10,933 nt of DNA from Bacillota bacterium. Lineage in GTDB: Bacteria; Bacillota; Clostridia; Oscillospirales; Ruminococcaceae. Under the pieces are notes generated by a model. That model was not told the origin of the DNA. It did not search any database and saw only the letters and a list, made by a program, of their open reading frames with translations. This document shows positions 1 through 5,419 of this stretch, one piece after another. Positions within the stretch are counted from its first letter, which is position 1. Each line of letters opens with the position of its first letter. The DNA is taken from contig JAEWZG010000033.1 in assembly GCA_023395435.1 (NCBI GenBank), forward strand, positions 1 through 10,933, read 5' to 3'. Both the position numbers and the translations under genes were made by a program.

Positions 1-494
1 TCATTTGGAATAGGGATATAAGAAAAGTTATAATCACTGCATTGTACGTTTATTCCAGTTGATAACGATGAAGAGAAATTAATACGATAATCATTTGCAC
101 CATTAGTGTAATCGTATCCTTTATTTAGTAACTCATTATTATTCTGAGCTACAATTGATGTTTCTTTATATTTTACTTCTCCATCTTTAATGAACTTAAT
201 ATCTTCGGAAAAAGCATATGCAGTTATACTGCCATCATCCATTTCCAATTCTAATACATTTTCTAAATTAGGGTCATATCGTTCATTAATTTTTTTGGCT
301 TTTTTGGTGTTAATTCTATTTCTGATACTCTTTGATATTTTCTTATTAATCAGATTTTGAGTTTGTTCAGGCTTTGGATTTGTAGTCGCTTGTTTTGCAA
401 AAACCTTTAAATTGGGTTGGAATAAAAATGAATAAACTAAAGTCATAACTAGGATACATGCTATTGTCTTCTTTGTCTTTCTAAACCTTTTCAT
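1..494 (-). CDS. Secreted wall/Rhs-type protein, N-terminal part (runs off window)
   Basis: Open frame of 164 codons from an ATG at 494 to the left edge, with no stop, so only the N-terminus is present. Residues 1-33 form a signal peptide: a very basic start (KRFRKTKK), a hydrophobic core (about 11-25) and a likely cut after VFA (about 33). The mature part is Lys/Asn-rich. Around residues 85-160 it has the pattern (ITAYAFSEDIKF, YDYTNGANDYRINF) that I associate with the region before the Ca-binding and YD repeats in large clostridial secreted proteins and polymorphic toxins. That family link is from memory of sequence style, not a search. An AAAGGA ribosome binding site lies about 14 nt before the ATG, and another ATG in between stops after three codons. 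A promoter lies at 553-581. The toxin-domain end, if any, is outside the window. It may be related to the broken fragments at 2810 and 4202. Confidence 0.7.
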   Translation of the reverse strand, partial: MKRFRKTKKTIACILVMTLVYSFLFQPNLKVFAKQATTNPKPEQTQNLINKKISKSIRNRINTKKAKKINERYDPNLENVLELEMDDGSITAYAFSEDIKFIKDGEVKYKETSIVAQNNNELLNKGYDYTNGANDYRINFSSSLSTGINVQCSDYNFSYIPIPN

Positions 495-552
495 TATTTT
501 GTCATCGTCCTTTTTGATAATTTGTTTGTGTTTATGTATTGTAGACTAAGTA

Positions 553-581
553 ATAATAACAGATTAATTTATTGTTTGCAA
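553..581 (-). promoter_or_regulatory. Promoter of the secreted-protein gene
   Basis: On the minus strand TTGCAA (576-581), a 17-nt spacer and TATTAT (553-558), about 60 nt before the start codon at 494. A second weaker candidate, TTGAAA-16-TAATAT, lies further upstream. The rest of 495-707 is very AT-rich and shows no gene. Confidence 0.45.
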
Positions 582-591
582 TATATTAAAG

Positions 592-623
592 TAAATTGTA
601 ATTATTATTATTAAATTGTAATT
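592..623. repeat. Two direct copies of TAAATTGTAATT
   Basis: A perfect 12-bp direct repeat at 592-603 and 612-623, 20 bp apart start to start (about two helical turns), just upstream of the promoter at 553-581. It could be a tandem activator or repressor site. The region is so AT-rich that chance cannot be excluded. Confidence 0.35.
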
Positions 624-697
624 TATATTAGATATTTGTCTTTATTTTTCAAATGGTTTTATTCTAACTTTATAATAACTATTACAGATTTGAATAT

Positions 698-733
698 GTT
701 TATAAAACCATGATGCTTAGTTAAACATCATGG
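698..733 (-). terminator. Terminator of the tyrosine recombinase gene
   Basis: A perfect 8-bp stem, CCATGATG (708-715) with CATCATGG (726-733), and a 10-nt loop that holds the stop codon of the recombinase. On the minus strand it is followed by TTTTAT. The stem is AT-rich and short, so it may be leaky. Confidence 0.5.
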
Positions 734-1649
734 CTAATGGATTTGCATTTACAGCAGCCTTAAGCTGGTTATCATCAACATGGGTATAGATTTCAGTTGT
801 GGCAATGCTTTCATGCCCGAGAATCTGTTGCAAGGATCTTATATCAACATGACCGTATTTGTACATAAGAGTTGCGGAAGTGTGACGGAGCTTGTGTGTG
901 GACAAGCCCTCTGGGTCAATTCCAGCTGCAATAATATATTTTTTAACTACATTCTGAATGGAACGAGTTGTTAATCGTTGATGATTTCTTGAAATGAACA
1001 AAGCATTTGTACTCACATCAATTGTCTTGCGAATCGAAAGCCACACTGATAATGCTTGCTTGACGGCGGGAGTGATATAAATTTTACGTTCTTTATTTCC
1101 TTTCCCAATAACAGTCAGAATATCACTATCGACTTGATTGATATTAAGTGTGGCCAATTCGGATAAGCGTAGTGCACAGTTGAGGAAGATTGTAATGATA
1201 CAGTTATCCCTTGCAGATGATGATTTTGTTACAATTAAAAGACGAACGGATTCCTCTAAAGTTAAACATCTTACAATTCTCTTAGGTAGTTTGGGAGTTT
1301 CAAGTTCTTCAGCAATATTGTTATCTAAGAGGTGCGCTTTTGTCTTTAAGAATTTCCAGAACTGACGGATAGAAATAATCTTTCTACATCGTGTGCCAGC
1401 TGAGGAATTTTGAGTGTTTTGATGATAAGAAATAAAGGCGTACATATCTGATAAATTAACAGATCGTATAAAGTCAATATTAGCAAAACTATAATCGGAA
1501 AACTTTATACTTCTAACCTCACAAATATATCTGAAGAATTGCAATAAATCCAGACGATATTCAAGCACAGTATTTTTACTTCTTCCTTTAATAGTTACAA
1601 GGTAGGCTAAATATTGTTCTACAAGAGGGCAGCTTTTATCATTTTGCAT
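717..1649 (-). CDS. Tyrosine recombinase / integrase (XerC/D-like)
   Basis: A 310-residue site-specific recombinase of the phage integrase family that cuts and rejoins DNA through a 3'-phosphotyrosine. An N-terminal SAM-like core-binding domain (about 8-105, with KGRSKNTVLEYRLDLLQFF) is followed by the catalytic domain (about 125-300). All catalytic residues are visible: R161 in ALRLSEL, K183 in GKGNKER, H252 and R255 in HKLRH, H279 in LGHE and the nucleophile Y288 in EIYTH. I chose the ATG at 1649. The longer frame from the GTG at 1656-1658 overlaps the AAGGAG ribosome binding site, which sits 8 nt before this ATG. No excisionase and no clear att core were seen nearby. The length fits Xer-like enzymes, but it is unlikely to be the chromosomal XerC or XerD, because a serine recombinase and toxin fragments surround it. 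Its target (element integration or local cassette exchange) is unknown. Confidence 0.93.
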   Translation of the reverse strand: MQNDKSCPLVEQYLAYLVTIKGRSKNTVLEYRLDLLQFFRYICEVRSIKFSDYSFANIDFIRSVNLSDMYAFISYHQNTQNSSAGTRCRKIISIRQFWKFLKTKAHLLDNNIAEELETPKLPKRIVRCLTLEESVRLLIVTKSSSARDNCIITIFLNCALRLSELATLNINQVDSDILTVIGKGNKERKIYITPAVKQALSVWLSIRKTIDVSTNALFISRNHQRLTTRSIQNVVKKYIIAAGIDPEGLSTHKLRHTSATLMYKYGHVDIRSLQQILGHESIATTEIYTHVDDNQLKAAVNANPLAMMFN

Positions 1650-1797
1650 TTTTATCACTCCTTGAATAAAGAATTGTCAAAAAGTAATATTAATAGACGT
1701 ACTAAGCTTAAATTATGTTAAAAAACTCTCCATTAAAACATTAACTAGGCAGTAGCAGACATAAATTTTAACTTTCCATTATTTACACCACACGAAC

Positions 1798-2355
1798 TTA
1801 ATGCCCATGCTTCTCTATCAACCTATCCAACGTCGGTCTTGAAATCTTTAGCTCTCTTGCCAGCTGAGCTTTGCTGACTTCACGTCGCATATATCGCTCA
1901 TAATGTTTCTCAAAGTCAGGAACAGAAACAGCCTTTCGGCCTTTGTATTTCCCTTTTGCTTTTGCAATAACAATACCTTCACGCTGACGTTCAAGAAGAT
2001 TGGTTCGCTCAAATTCATTGATAGCTCCGATCATTGTGAGCATAAGCTTTCCAGTGGGAGTCCCCGTGTCAATGTTTTCTTTGCTACTAACCAAAATGAT
2101 GTTCTTTTTCTGGAGGTAATCAATCATCTCAAGCAGATCCTTTGTACTCCTTGCAAGCCTTGAAAAATCATGAATAAATATTATGTCGCCCTCTCTTGCG
2201 TAATCAAGCATTGCGTTAAGTTGAGGGCGATTTGTGTCTTTTGCGCTGATTTTCTCAATAAACCATTTTTCAATGTTGTATCGCTTAAGGTTTTCAAGTT
2301 GCCTTTCTTTATTTTGTTCCACAGTCGATACTCTGACATATGCTAGGTTAGCCAT
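1798..2355 (-). CDS. Small serine recombinase (resolvase/invertase family)
   Basis: A 185-residue recombinase of the Tn3-resolvase/Hin type. The catalytic domain (1-about 140) has the nucleophile S10 in YVRVS, R8, the Asp-Arg-Arg set in IHDFSRLARS (D63, R66, R69), TGKLMLTMIGAINEFER (about 101-117) and the long E helix ending in KGKYKGRKA. A C-terminal Hin-like helix-turn-helix (about 158-181, SKAQLARELKISRPTLDRL) binds the recombination site. The length is typical and the protein looks intact. Start choice: the frame is open back to 2445, but the ATG at 2355 has a fair site (AAAGGGATG) and begins the family motif at its normal distance (Ser10), so the longer form is rejected. Upstream lies an unusual attenuator-like leader (2378-2526). 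I saw no res or hix site. It could resolve a plasmid or element dimer, or invert nearby DNA. Confidence 0.93.
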   Translation of the reverse strand: MANLAYVRVSTVEQNKERQLENLKRYNIEKWFIEKISAKDTNRPQLNAMLDYAREGDIIFIHDFSRLARSTKDLLEMIDYLQKKNIILVSSKENIDTGTPTGKLMLTMIGAINEFERTNLLERQREGIVIAKAKGKYKGRKAVSVPDFEKHYERYMRREVSKAQLARELKISRPTLDRLIEKHGH

Positions 2356-2377
2356 AAAATCATCCCTTTCAGAAAAT

Positions 2378-2403
2378 AAAAAAACAGCACCTTTAAAGTG
2401 CTG
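2378..2403 (-). terminator. Intrinsic terminator in the serine recombinase leader (attenuator)
   Basis: On the minus strand a CAGCAC/GTGCTG stem (2385-2403, 7-nt loop) is followed directly by seven T (2378-2384). It lies between the promoter at 2498-2526 and the recombinase ATG at 2355, so it should stop most transcripts before the gene. The stop codon of the leader peptide is only 7 nt before the stem, so a ribosome there would cover its first arm. Confidence 0.75.
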
Positions 2404-2410
2404 CAAGTAT

Positions 2411-2467
2411 CTATTGGTATATGTGTAATGCATATAAAGTTGCAAATGCTATACAATATGGTTTCAT
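2411..2467 (-). CDS. Leader peptide (18 aa) of the serine recombinase attenuator
   Basis: A short frame, MKPYCIAFATLYALHIYQ, starting at the ATG 2467-2465 and ending in TAG at 2411-2413. An AAAGGA ribosome binding site precedes the ATG by 9 nt. It lies about 24 nt after the predicted transcription start and ends 7 nt before the terminator stem at 2403. Leader peptides placed this way control transcription by ribosome position, as in the leaders known for ribosome-targeting antibiotic resistance genes and amino-acid operons. The peptide has three Tyr and three Ala but no long run of one amino acid, so stalling by a drug or slow translation is more likely than sensing a single amino acid (inference). 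No homologue is claimed. Confidence 0.5.
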   Translation of the reverse strand: MKPYCIAFATLYALHIYQ

Positions 2468-2497
2468 ATTTTCATATCCTTTTGTCTGTTTTTGTAT

Positions 2498-2526
2498 ATC
2501 TTAACATACTCAAATTACACAGTCAA
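2498..2526 (-). promoter_or_regulatory. Promoter of the serine recombinase leader
   Basis: On the minus strand TTGACT (2521-2526), a 17-nt spacer and TAAGAT (2498-2503) with a TG extension (TGTTAAGAT). Near-consensus; the predicted start is about 2491, which gives a leader of roughly 135 nt. Confidence 0.75.
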
Positions 2527-2664
2527 GCTGTCAGAAAAGTAAAGATGGAGTCAACTTCATCTGCATTGTGTAAAGGAATTTGGATATCAACTCATACTTT
2601 ACATAATACGTATTTTTATCGTTGTAAAACTAGTGTGTAATCTACCCTCCCACATTAACGCTAT

Positions 2665-2681
2665 ATTAACTTAATGTTAAT
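2665..2681. promoter_or_regulatory. Inverted repeat ATTAAC-N5-GTTAAT, possible operator
   Basis: A perfect 6-bp inverted repeat ending 6 bp before the -35 box at 2688, with a further ATTAAC half-site at 2653-2659. It is a possible activator or repressor site for the 2810 gene. Apart from this and the promoters listed, nothing else is seen in the 2468-2809 gap. Confidence 0.3.
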
Positions 2682-2687
2682 AATGTA

Positions 2688-2716
2688 TTGAAAAATAAAC
2701 AGCACCGTTGTACAAT
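2688..2716 (+). promoter_or_regulatory. Promoter of the broken secreted-protein gene at 2810
   Basis: TTGAAA (2688-2693), a 17-nt spacer and TACAAT (2711-2716). The predicted start near 2723 gives a leader of about 87 nt before the ATG at 2810. Confidence 0.6.
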
Positions 2717-2809
2717 ATAGTTATTACGTAATTTTACAAATTATATGATTTTATCCTATTCTATGACATTTCATATACGCAGAAAGACAGTAAAGATGGA
2801 GGATTAGGA

Positions 2810-3081
2810 ATGTTAAAAAAGTCAAAGAAAATATTCGCTGGGCTATTATGTCTCATAATGATGATGACATTAATACCTGGCTATTTTGTTTTTGGTGAGG
2901 AAGCTGCACCAGAAAATGATAATCTTGGAGTTGCAAGAAAAAGTTAATATGTACTTTATGCAAGCTCAAAGTTAATTCTTCAACAGACAATAATAACTTT
3001 ACCTTTCTTAGCACAATAACAGGTGTAAATAATTATAACCCGGATTACTCAGAGTATAATAAAAGCACCTATCATTTTTAA
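2810..3081 (+). pseudogene. Broken secreted-protein gene: signal peptide plus remnant
   Basis: A 45-codon frame (2810-2947) with a good TGGAGG site 7 nt before the ATG. It encodes a clear signal peptide: KKSKK, then a hydrophobic stretch at about residues 8-28, then an acidic EEAAPEND. TAA follows at 2945. In another frame (about 2959-3081) the sequence still looks coding, ending NPDYSEYNKSTYHF and a stop. I read this as a gene that kept its promoter, ribosome binding site and export signal but lost its body by deletion and frameshift. The signal peptide is of the type found on the large clostridial secreted proteins represented at 1-494. The tail at 4202-5388 lies on the same strand and may be the other end of the same gene, split by the Rrf2-cupin pair. 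A 45-residue secreted peptide could still be made. Confidence 0.6.
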
Positions 3082-3092
3082 TAGATGCTTTT
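3061..3092 (+). terminator. Hairpin after the broken secreted-protein gene
   Basis: AAAAGCACCTA (3061-3071) pairs with TAGATGCTTTT (3082-3092) with one mismatch and a 10-nt loop. The T stretch is part of the stem, so it is a weak terminator. The stem overlaps the end of the coding remnant. Confidence 0.35.
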
Positions 3093-3142
3093 GCTGATAT
3101 TTAGATGTTATAAATAAGTCGGAATATATGTTATTGCAAATC

Positions 3143-3167
3143 AAAAAGAACATACTTTTAAGTGTTC
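3143..3167 (-). terminator. Terminator of the cupin gene at 3174
   Basis: On the minus strand GAACA...TGTTC (3148-3167), with a few extra pairs inside, followed by TTTTT (3143-3147). It lies just past the stop codon of the cupin gene. Confidence 0.5.
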
Positions 3168-3173
3168 ATTATT

Positions 3174-3533
3174 TTAATCAGTCCGTATAACTCCATCATC
3201 CATTGTATAGCCTTTGAGTGAGTTCTCTTTTACTTGGATACAAACATAACTTATTGAAGCATCATCTGAAGCGAAAAACTGACGCTTCGCTGTTGGTGAA
3301 ATACGAACCCAATCACCTTTTGCAAGTTCTATAGTTTCTCCATCAATAACGGCCTTACCTTTTCCTGCAAGAATCCCATAGATTTCTTCGTTGTTTTTAT
3401 GCGAATGAACAAAAGGTACACTCGCCCCAGCTGGAAGATTATTGATACTTACTTCAGCTCCTGTTAAAAAAATTTTGTCATGAAGTTCCGTTCTAGCATC
3501 CTGCGCTACACTTACCTTGTTAAAATTACTCAT
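3174..3533 (-). CDS. Small single-domain cupin protein
   Basis: 119 residues, one cupin barrel. Cupin motif 1 is clear: H43-S-H45-x3-E49, then the Gly-rich turn GILAGKGKAVIDGE. Motif 2 (GDWVRISPTAKRQFF, about 73-87) has Arg84 where most metal cupins have the fourth ligand His, so metal binding may use three ligands or differ. No enzyme activity can be assigned; such cupins act as sugar isomerases, dioxygenases or sensors. The ATG at 3533 is chosen because GGAGGT sits 6-7 nt before it; the longer frame from 3569 starts inside the operator. It lies 140 bp downstream of the Rrf2 regulator gene on the same strand, and has its own consensus promoter with operators (3586-3622). It is probably the gene the Rrf2 protein controls. 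Confidence 0.85.
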   Translation of the reverse strand: MSNFNKVSVAQDARTELHDKIFLTGAEVSINNLPAGASVPFVHSHKNNEEIYGILAGKGKAVIDGETIELAKGDWVRISPTAKRQFFASDDASISYVCIQVKENSLKGYTMDDGVIRTD

Positions 3534-3557
3534 AATATTACCTCCAAAAGAATATAT

Positions 3558-3584
3558 TAGATGTAACATTCATTGTTACATCTA
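3558..3584. promoter_or_regulatory. Perfect 11-bp palindromic operator (TGTAA-N9-TTACA core)
   Basis: TAGATGTAACA, a 5-nt spacer and its exact complement. It begins one base after the -10 box of the cupin promoter, covering about +1 to +20, the position expected for a repressor. The adjacent Rrf2 gene is the natural candidate (inference). Confidence 0.75.
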
Positions 3585-3585
3585 G

Positions 3586-3614
3586 ATTATATCACTCAGT
3601 AGTTGTAATGTCAA
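3586..3614 (-). promoter_or_regulatory. Perfect consensus sigma-A promoter of the cupin gene
   Basis: On the minus strand TTGACA (3609-3614), exactly 17 nt, then TATAAT (3586-3591). Both hexamers match the consensus fully. Such a strong promoter normally needs repression, which fits the flanking palindromes. Confidence 0.85.
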
Positions 3615-3622
3615 TAGTTACA
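3604..3622. promoter_or_regulatory. Second operator copy over the -35 box
   Basis: TGTAA (3604-3608), 9 nt, TTACA (3618-3622): the same arrangement as the core of the palindrome at 3558-3584. Its centre is 42 bp away (about four helical turns) and it overlaps TTGACA. Confidence 0.5.
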
Positions 3623-3673
3623 TCGACATTTTTATAATTATTCACTGTTCTTTGCGATGAGATTAGAAATGTT

Positions 3674-4111
3674 TTATTCTGTACCTATCAGTTTTTTTGT
3701 TTCGTTCATAATATCTGCTATAGTTACTGACTTCATTTCCTTTTCCATGGCTTCTTGGATTTTATCTAGTCTTACGTCCAAAATATTATGAATATTTTTG
3801 CCTATAGGACAAAATTTATTGGGGTTATCATGGAAGTGAAAAAGATTTCCATCCTCCACACTTTCCACTGCATTATATATATCAAGCAACGTGATTTCAT
3901 CTATAGGCTTTGCTATTTCTGCCCCACCACTGCCACGTATGACATTTACAACGCCAGCCGTTTTCAACTGTTGCAACAGTCTTCTTATTACAACTGGGTT
4001 TACATTCACACTTGATGCAAGGAAATCACTGGTTGCTTTTTTATCTTTTTTAAATGTCTCAATGCATATGAGTACATGAATAGCAATAGTAAATCTACTT
4101 GAAATCTGCAT
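3674..4111 (-). CDS. Rrf2-family transcriptional regulator (YwnA-like)
   Basis: 145 residues, the usual Rrf2 length. It has the family start MQISSRFTIAIHVLICIE, a winged helix (about 25-68) with SSVNVNPVVIRRLLQQL as recognition region and GSGGAEIAKPIDEITLLDIYNAVE as wing and linker, then a long helix for dimerisation. The three-Cys cluster that binds Fe-S in IscR, NsrR or RsrR is absent: only C101 (FCPIG) lies in that region, and the other Cys (C16) is N-terminal. This makes it a cluster-free YwnA-type member, possibly sensing by thiol or small molecule. A strong GGAGG site precedes the ATG and a good promoter lies at 4167-4195. It precedes the cupin gene, whose promoter carries two matching palindromes, so it is the likely repressor. 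The signal is unknown. Confidence 0.9.
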   Translation of the reverse strand: MQISSRFTIAIHVLICIETFKKDKKATSDFLASSVNVNPVVIRRLLQQLKTAGVVNVIRGSGGAEIAKPIDEITLLDIYNAVESVEDGNLFHFHDNPNKFCPIGKNIHNILDVRLDKIQEAMEKEMKSVTIADIMNETKKLIGTE

Positions 4112-4134
4112 GCTAAACCTCCATATATTGAAAT

Positions 4135-4148
4135 TTACTGTTTTGTAA
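4135..4148. promoter_or_regulatory. Palindrome TTAC-N6-GTAA in the Rrf2 leader
   Basis: A small palindrome between the predicted transcript start and the ribosome binding site of the Rrf2 gene. It could be an autoregulation site, but the spacing differs from the TGTAA-N9-TTACA sites before the cupin gene. Confidence 0.25.
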
Positions 4149-4166
4149 GCTTTTTAATATATCTTC

Positions 4167-4195
4167 ATATTATCACAGTAACGATAGTATTGCAA
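4167..4195 (-). promoter_or_regulatory. Promoter of the Rrf2 gene
   Basis: On the minus strand TTGCAA (4190-4195), 17 nt, TAATAT (4167-4172) with a TG extension. It ends right beside the decayed toxin fragment that starts near 4202, which marks the edge of the Rrf2-cupin block. Confidence 0.6.
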
Positions 4196-4201
4196 TTAAA
4201 A

Positions 4202-4668
4202 TCTATTAAAATCATCCTGAGATGCAATAATGTATTATCTACTTGTGGAAATTGCTATGAAGTTACTGCTAGTATTAATTCTAGTGCAGGCTATAGTAGG
4301 GTAGATACGCAGAAATATCTTGATGTAGATAAAGACACATATTGAGATTGATTAGCAGAATATTTTGAATCAGGTAGAATGCTTTGCACTAATGGTGAAG
4401 TAATAAAGACAAAATATAAGCAAGAAAATGGGGTAATCCGCAAGATAATGATAACGATACTTTAAAGGACGGAGAAGAAATTCAATTAGTACCTTTTGAT
4501 TCACTTCCATCATATAAACAAAGAAAAGCAAAGACATATTTTGTTGATGGTGTTCCATCTCAATATATATTTATAAAAATATCCGATCCTCGTGTTAAGG
4601 ATACAGATGGGGATGGTATAGAAGACGATATAGATATTGAGCCGTTACATGAAAACTATCTTGAAGAT
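4202..4668 (+). pseudogene. Decayed middle part of a secreted toxin with Ca-binding repeats
   Basis: Coding-like sequence without a start. In one frame (about 4202-4432) it reads ...CYEVTASINSSAGYSRVD, then QKYLDVDKDTY, followed by two TGA stops (4341-4350 region; the second sits where a Trp is expected) and LAEYFESG. The frame then shifts near 4420-4430. From there WGNPQDNDNDTLKDGEEIQ and DPRVKDTDGDGIEDDIDIEPL continue unbroken into the protease domain at 4669. The DxDxDG repeats are thrombospondin-3/dockerin-like Ca-binding loops, which in clostridial secreted toxins link the export part to the C-terminal effector. At least two nonsense changes and one frameshift show that this part is dead. 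No ATG, GTG or TTG start with a ribosome binding site was found that could open the downstream frame here. Confidence 0.7.
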
Positions 4669-5388
4669 ATGTTTAAACTATCAAAAGATAATAATCCTAA
4701 CAATGCCATATATATTAGAATTGTAAAGAATACAGTATACATTACTGCTAATATATATTTTTATGAATATGCATACCAAGATCAGCATTTATTTGGTTCC
4801 CAGCAATCCTGTATTGATTTGGCTATTGAAGGAATTCAAGATAAATGGTCTTATTCTTTTACAGGAACTGAATATGATTTTATTCCTGGTATGAAAGTTA
4901 CATTAGATACAAAAGTTAATTACATAATGCAGTCACAATATCCAAAAATGTATAAGGATAAAGACTTCTTAACAATTAATTTGTATAATAGAAAAGGTGT
5001 TCCAAAATTTTATTGTAATGATATACCAATCTTGAAATATATGTTATCCTCAGAGAAACATTGGAGCGTTTCAAATAAAAGTGCAAATATTGAATTATAT
5101 CCTCAGGATTCAAGAGGGCGACAGATTAAGAAAACAGTTGATACTTATAAAAAGACGGCAGCTCACGAATTTGGTCATGCATTAGGGCTTAATGATTTAT
5201 ATCCAGAGGCAAATCATCTAGAAAGAGATGGCAGTGAATATATTGATTGTAATAGTGGGGAAGTATCACAATATCACATAATGTCGGGTAAGCAAGAGGT
5301 AGCTGCTAATGATCTTGAAATGGTTTTGTACGCTTTTAGTGAAAACAAATGGCAGCAATATTACAATAGTAAAAAATACAAACAGTAA
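4669..5388 (+). CDS. Metzincin-like metalloprotease domain, orphan toxin C-terminus
   Basis: A 239-codon frame, the surviving end of a larger protein; it is open from 4420 and the first ATG is at 4669. It has the zinc motif HEFGHALGLND (166-176, HExxHxxGxxD; His166, His170 and Asp176 as ligands, Glu167 as base) and a metzincin-type Met-turn, HIMSG (203-207). The N-terminal half (CIDLAIEGIQDKW, YDFIPGMKVTLD) looks like the strand-rich lobe before the active site. Together with the Ca-binding repeats just upstream, this suggests the effector domain of a polymorphic secreted toxin or secreted protease (inference). There is no signal peptide, and no good ribosome binding site precedes 4669, so it may not be expressed, although the catalytic residues have stayed intact. 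A one-pass membrane protein follows 31 bp downstream, as expected for an immunity gene. It could instead be a plain secreted protease fragment. Confidence 0.7.
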   Translation: MFKLSKDNNPNNAIYIRIVKNTVYITANIYFYEYAYQDQHLFGSQQSCIDLAIEGIQDKWSYSFTGTEYDFIPGMKVTLDTKVNYIMQSQYPKMYKDKDFLTINLYNRKGVPKFYCNDIPILKYMLSSEKHWSVSNKSANIELYPQDSRGRQIKKTVDTYKKTAAHEFGHALGLNDLYPEANHLERDGSEYIDCNSGEVSQYHIMSGKQEVAANDLEMVLYAFSENKWQQYYNSKKYKQ

Positions 5389-5419
5389 AAAGCGATTAAG
5401 TCAAAATTTTCGTTGAAAG

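Noticed and set aside
708..733. CCATGATG palindrome as an att core
   Set aside because: It is followed by T residues in the direction of the recombinase gene and reads as its terminator; no second copy was found in the window.
1650..1658. GTG start for the tyrosine recombinase
   Set aside because: The codon overlaps the AAGGAG site that serves the ATG at 1649.
2356..2445. Longer start for the serine recombinase, reading back from 2355 to 2445 without a stop
   Set aside because: The extension crosses the terminator hairpin, has no ribosome binding site, and would move the catalytic Ser away from its normal position 10.
2538..2801. Repeat AGTAAAGATGGAG at 2538-2550 and 2789-2801, and AATAAACAGCACC-like strings near 2380 and 2695
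   Set aside because: The spacing of the two pairs does not match a duplication and one is a ribosome-binding-site-like string; chance or local similarity is enough.
3534..3569. Longer start for the first cupin
   Set aside because: It lies inside the operator and has no ribosome binding site, while GGAGGT serves the ATG at 3533.
4341..4349. TGA read as Trp or selenocysteine in the toxin fragment
   Set aside because: Other genes here use TGG for Trp, there is no sign of a SECIS element, and a frameshift follows, so simple decay explains it.
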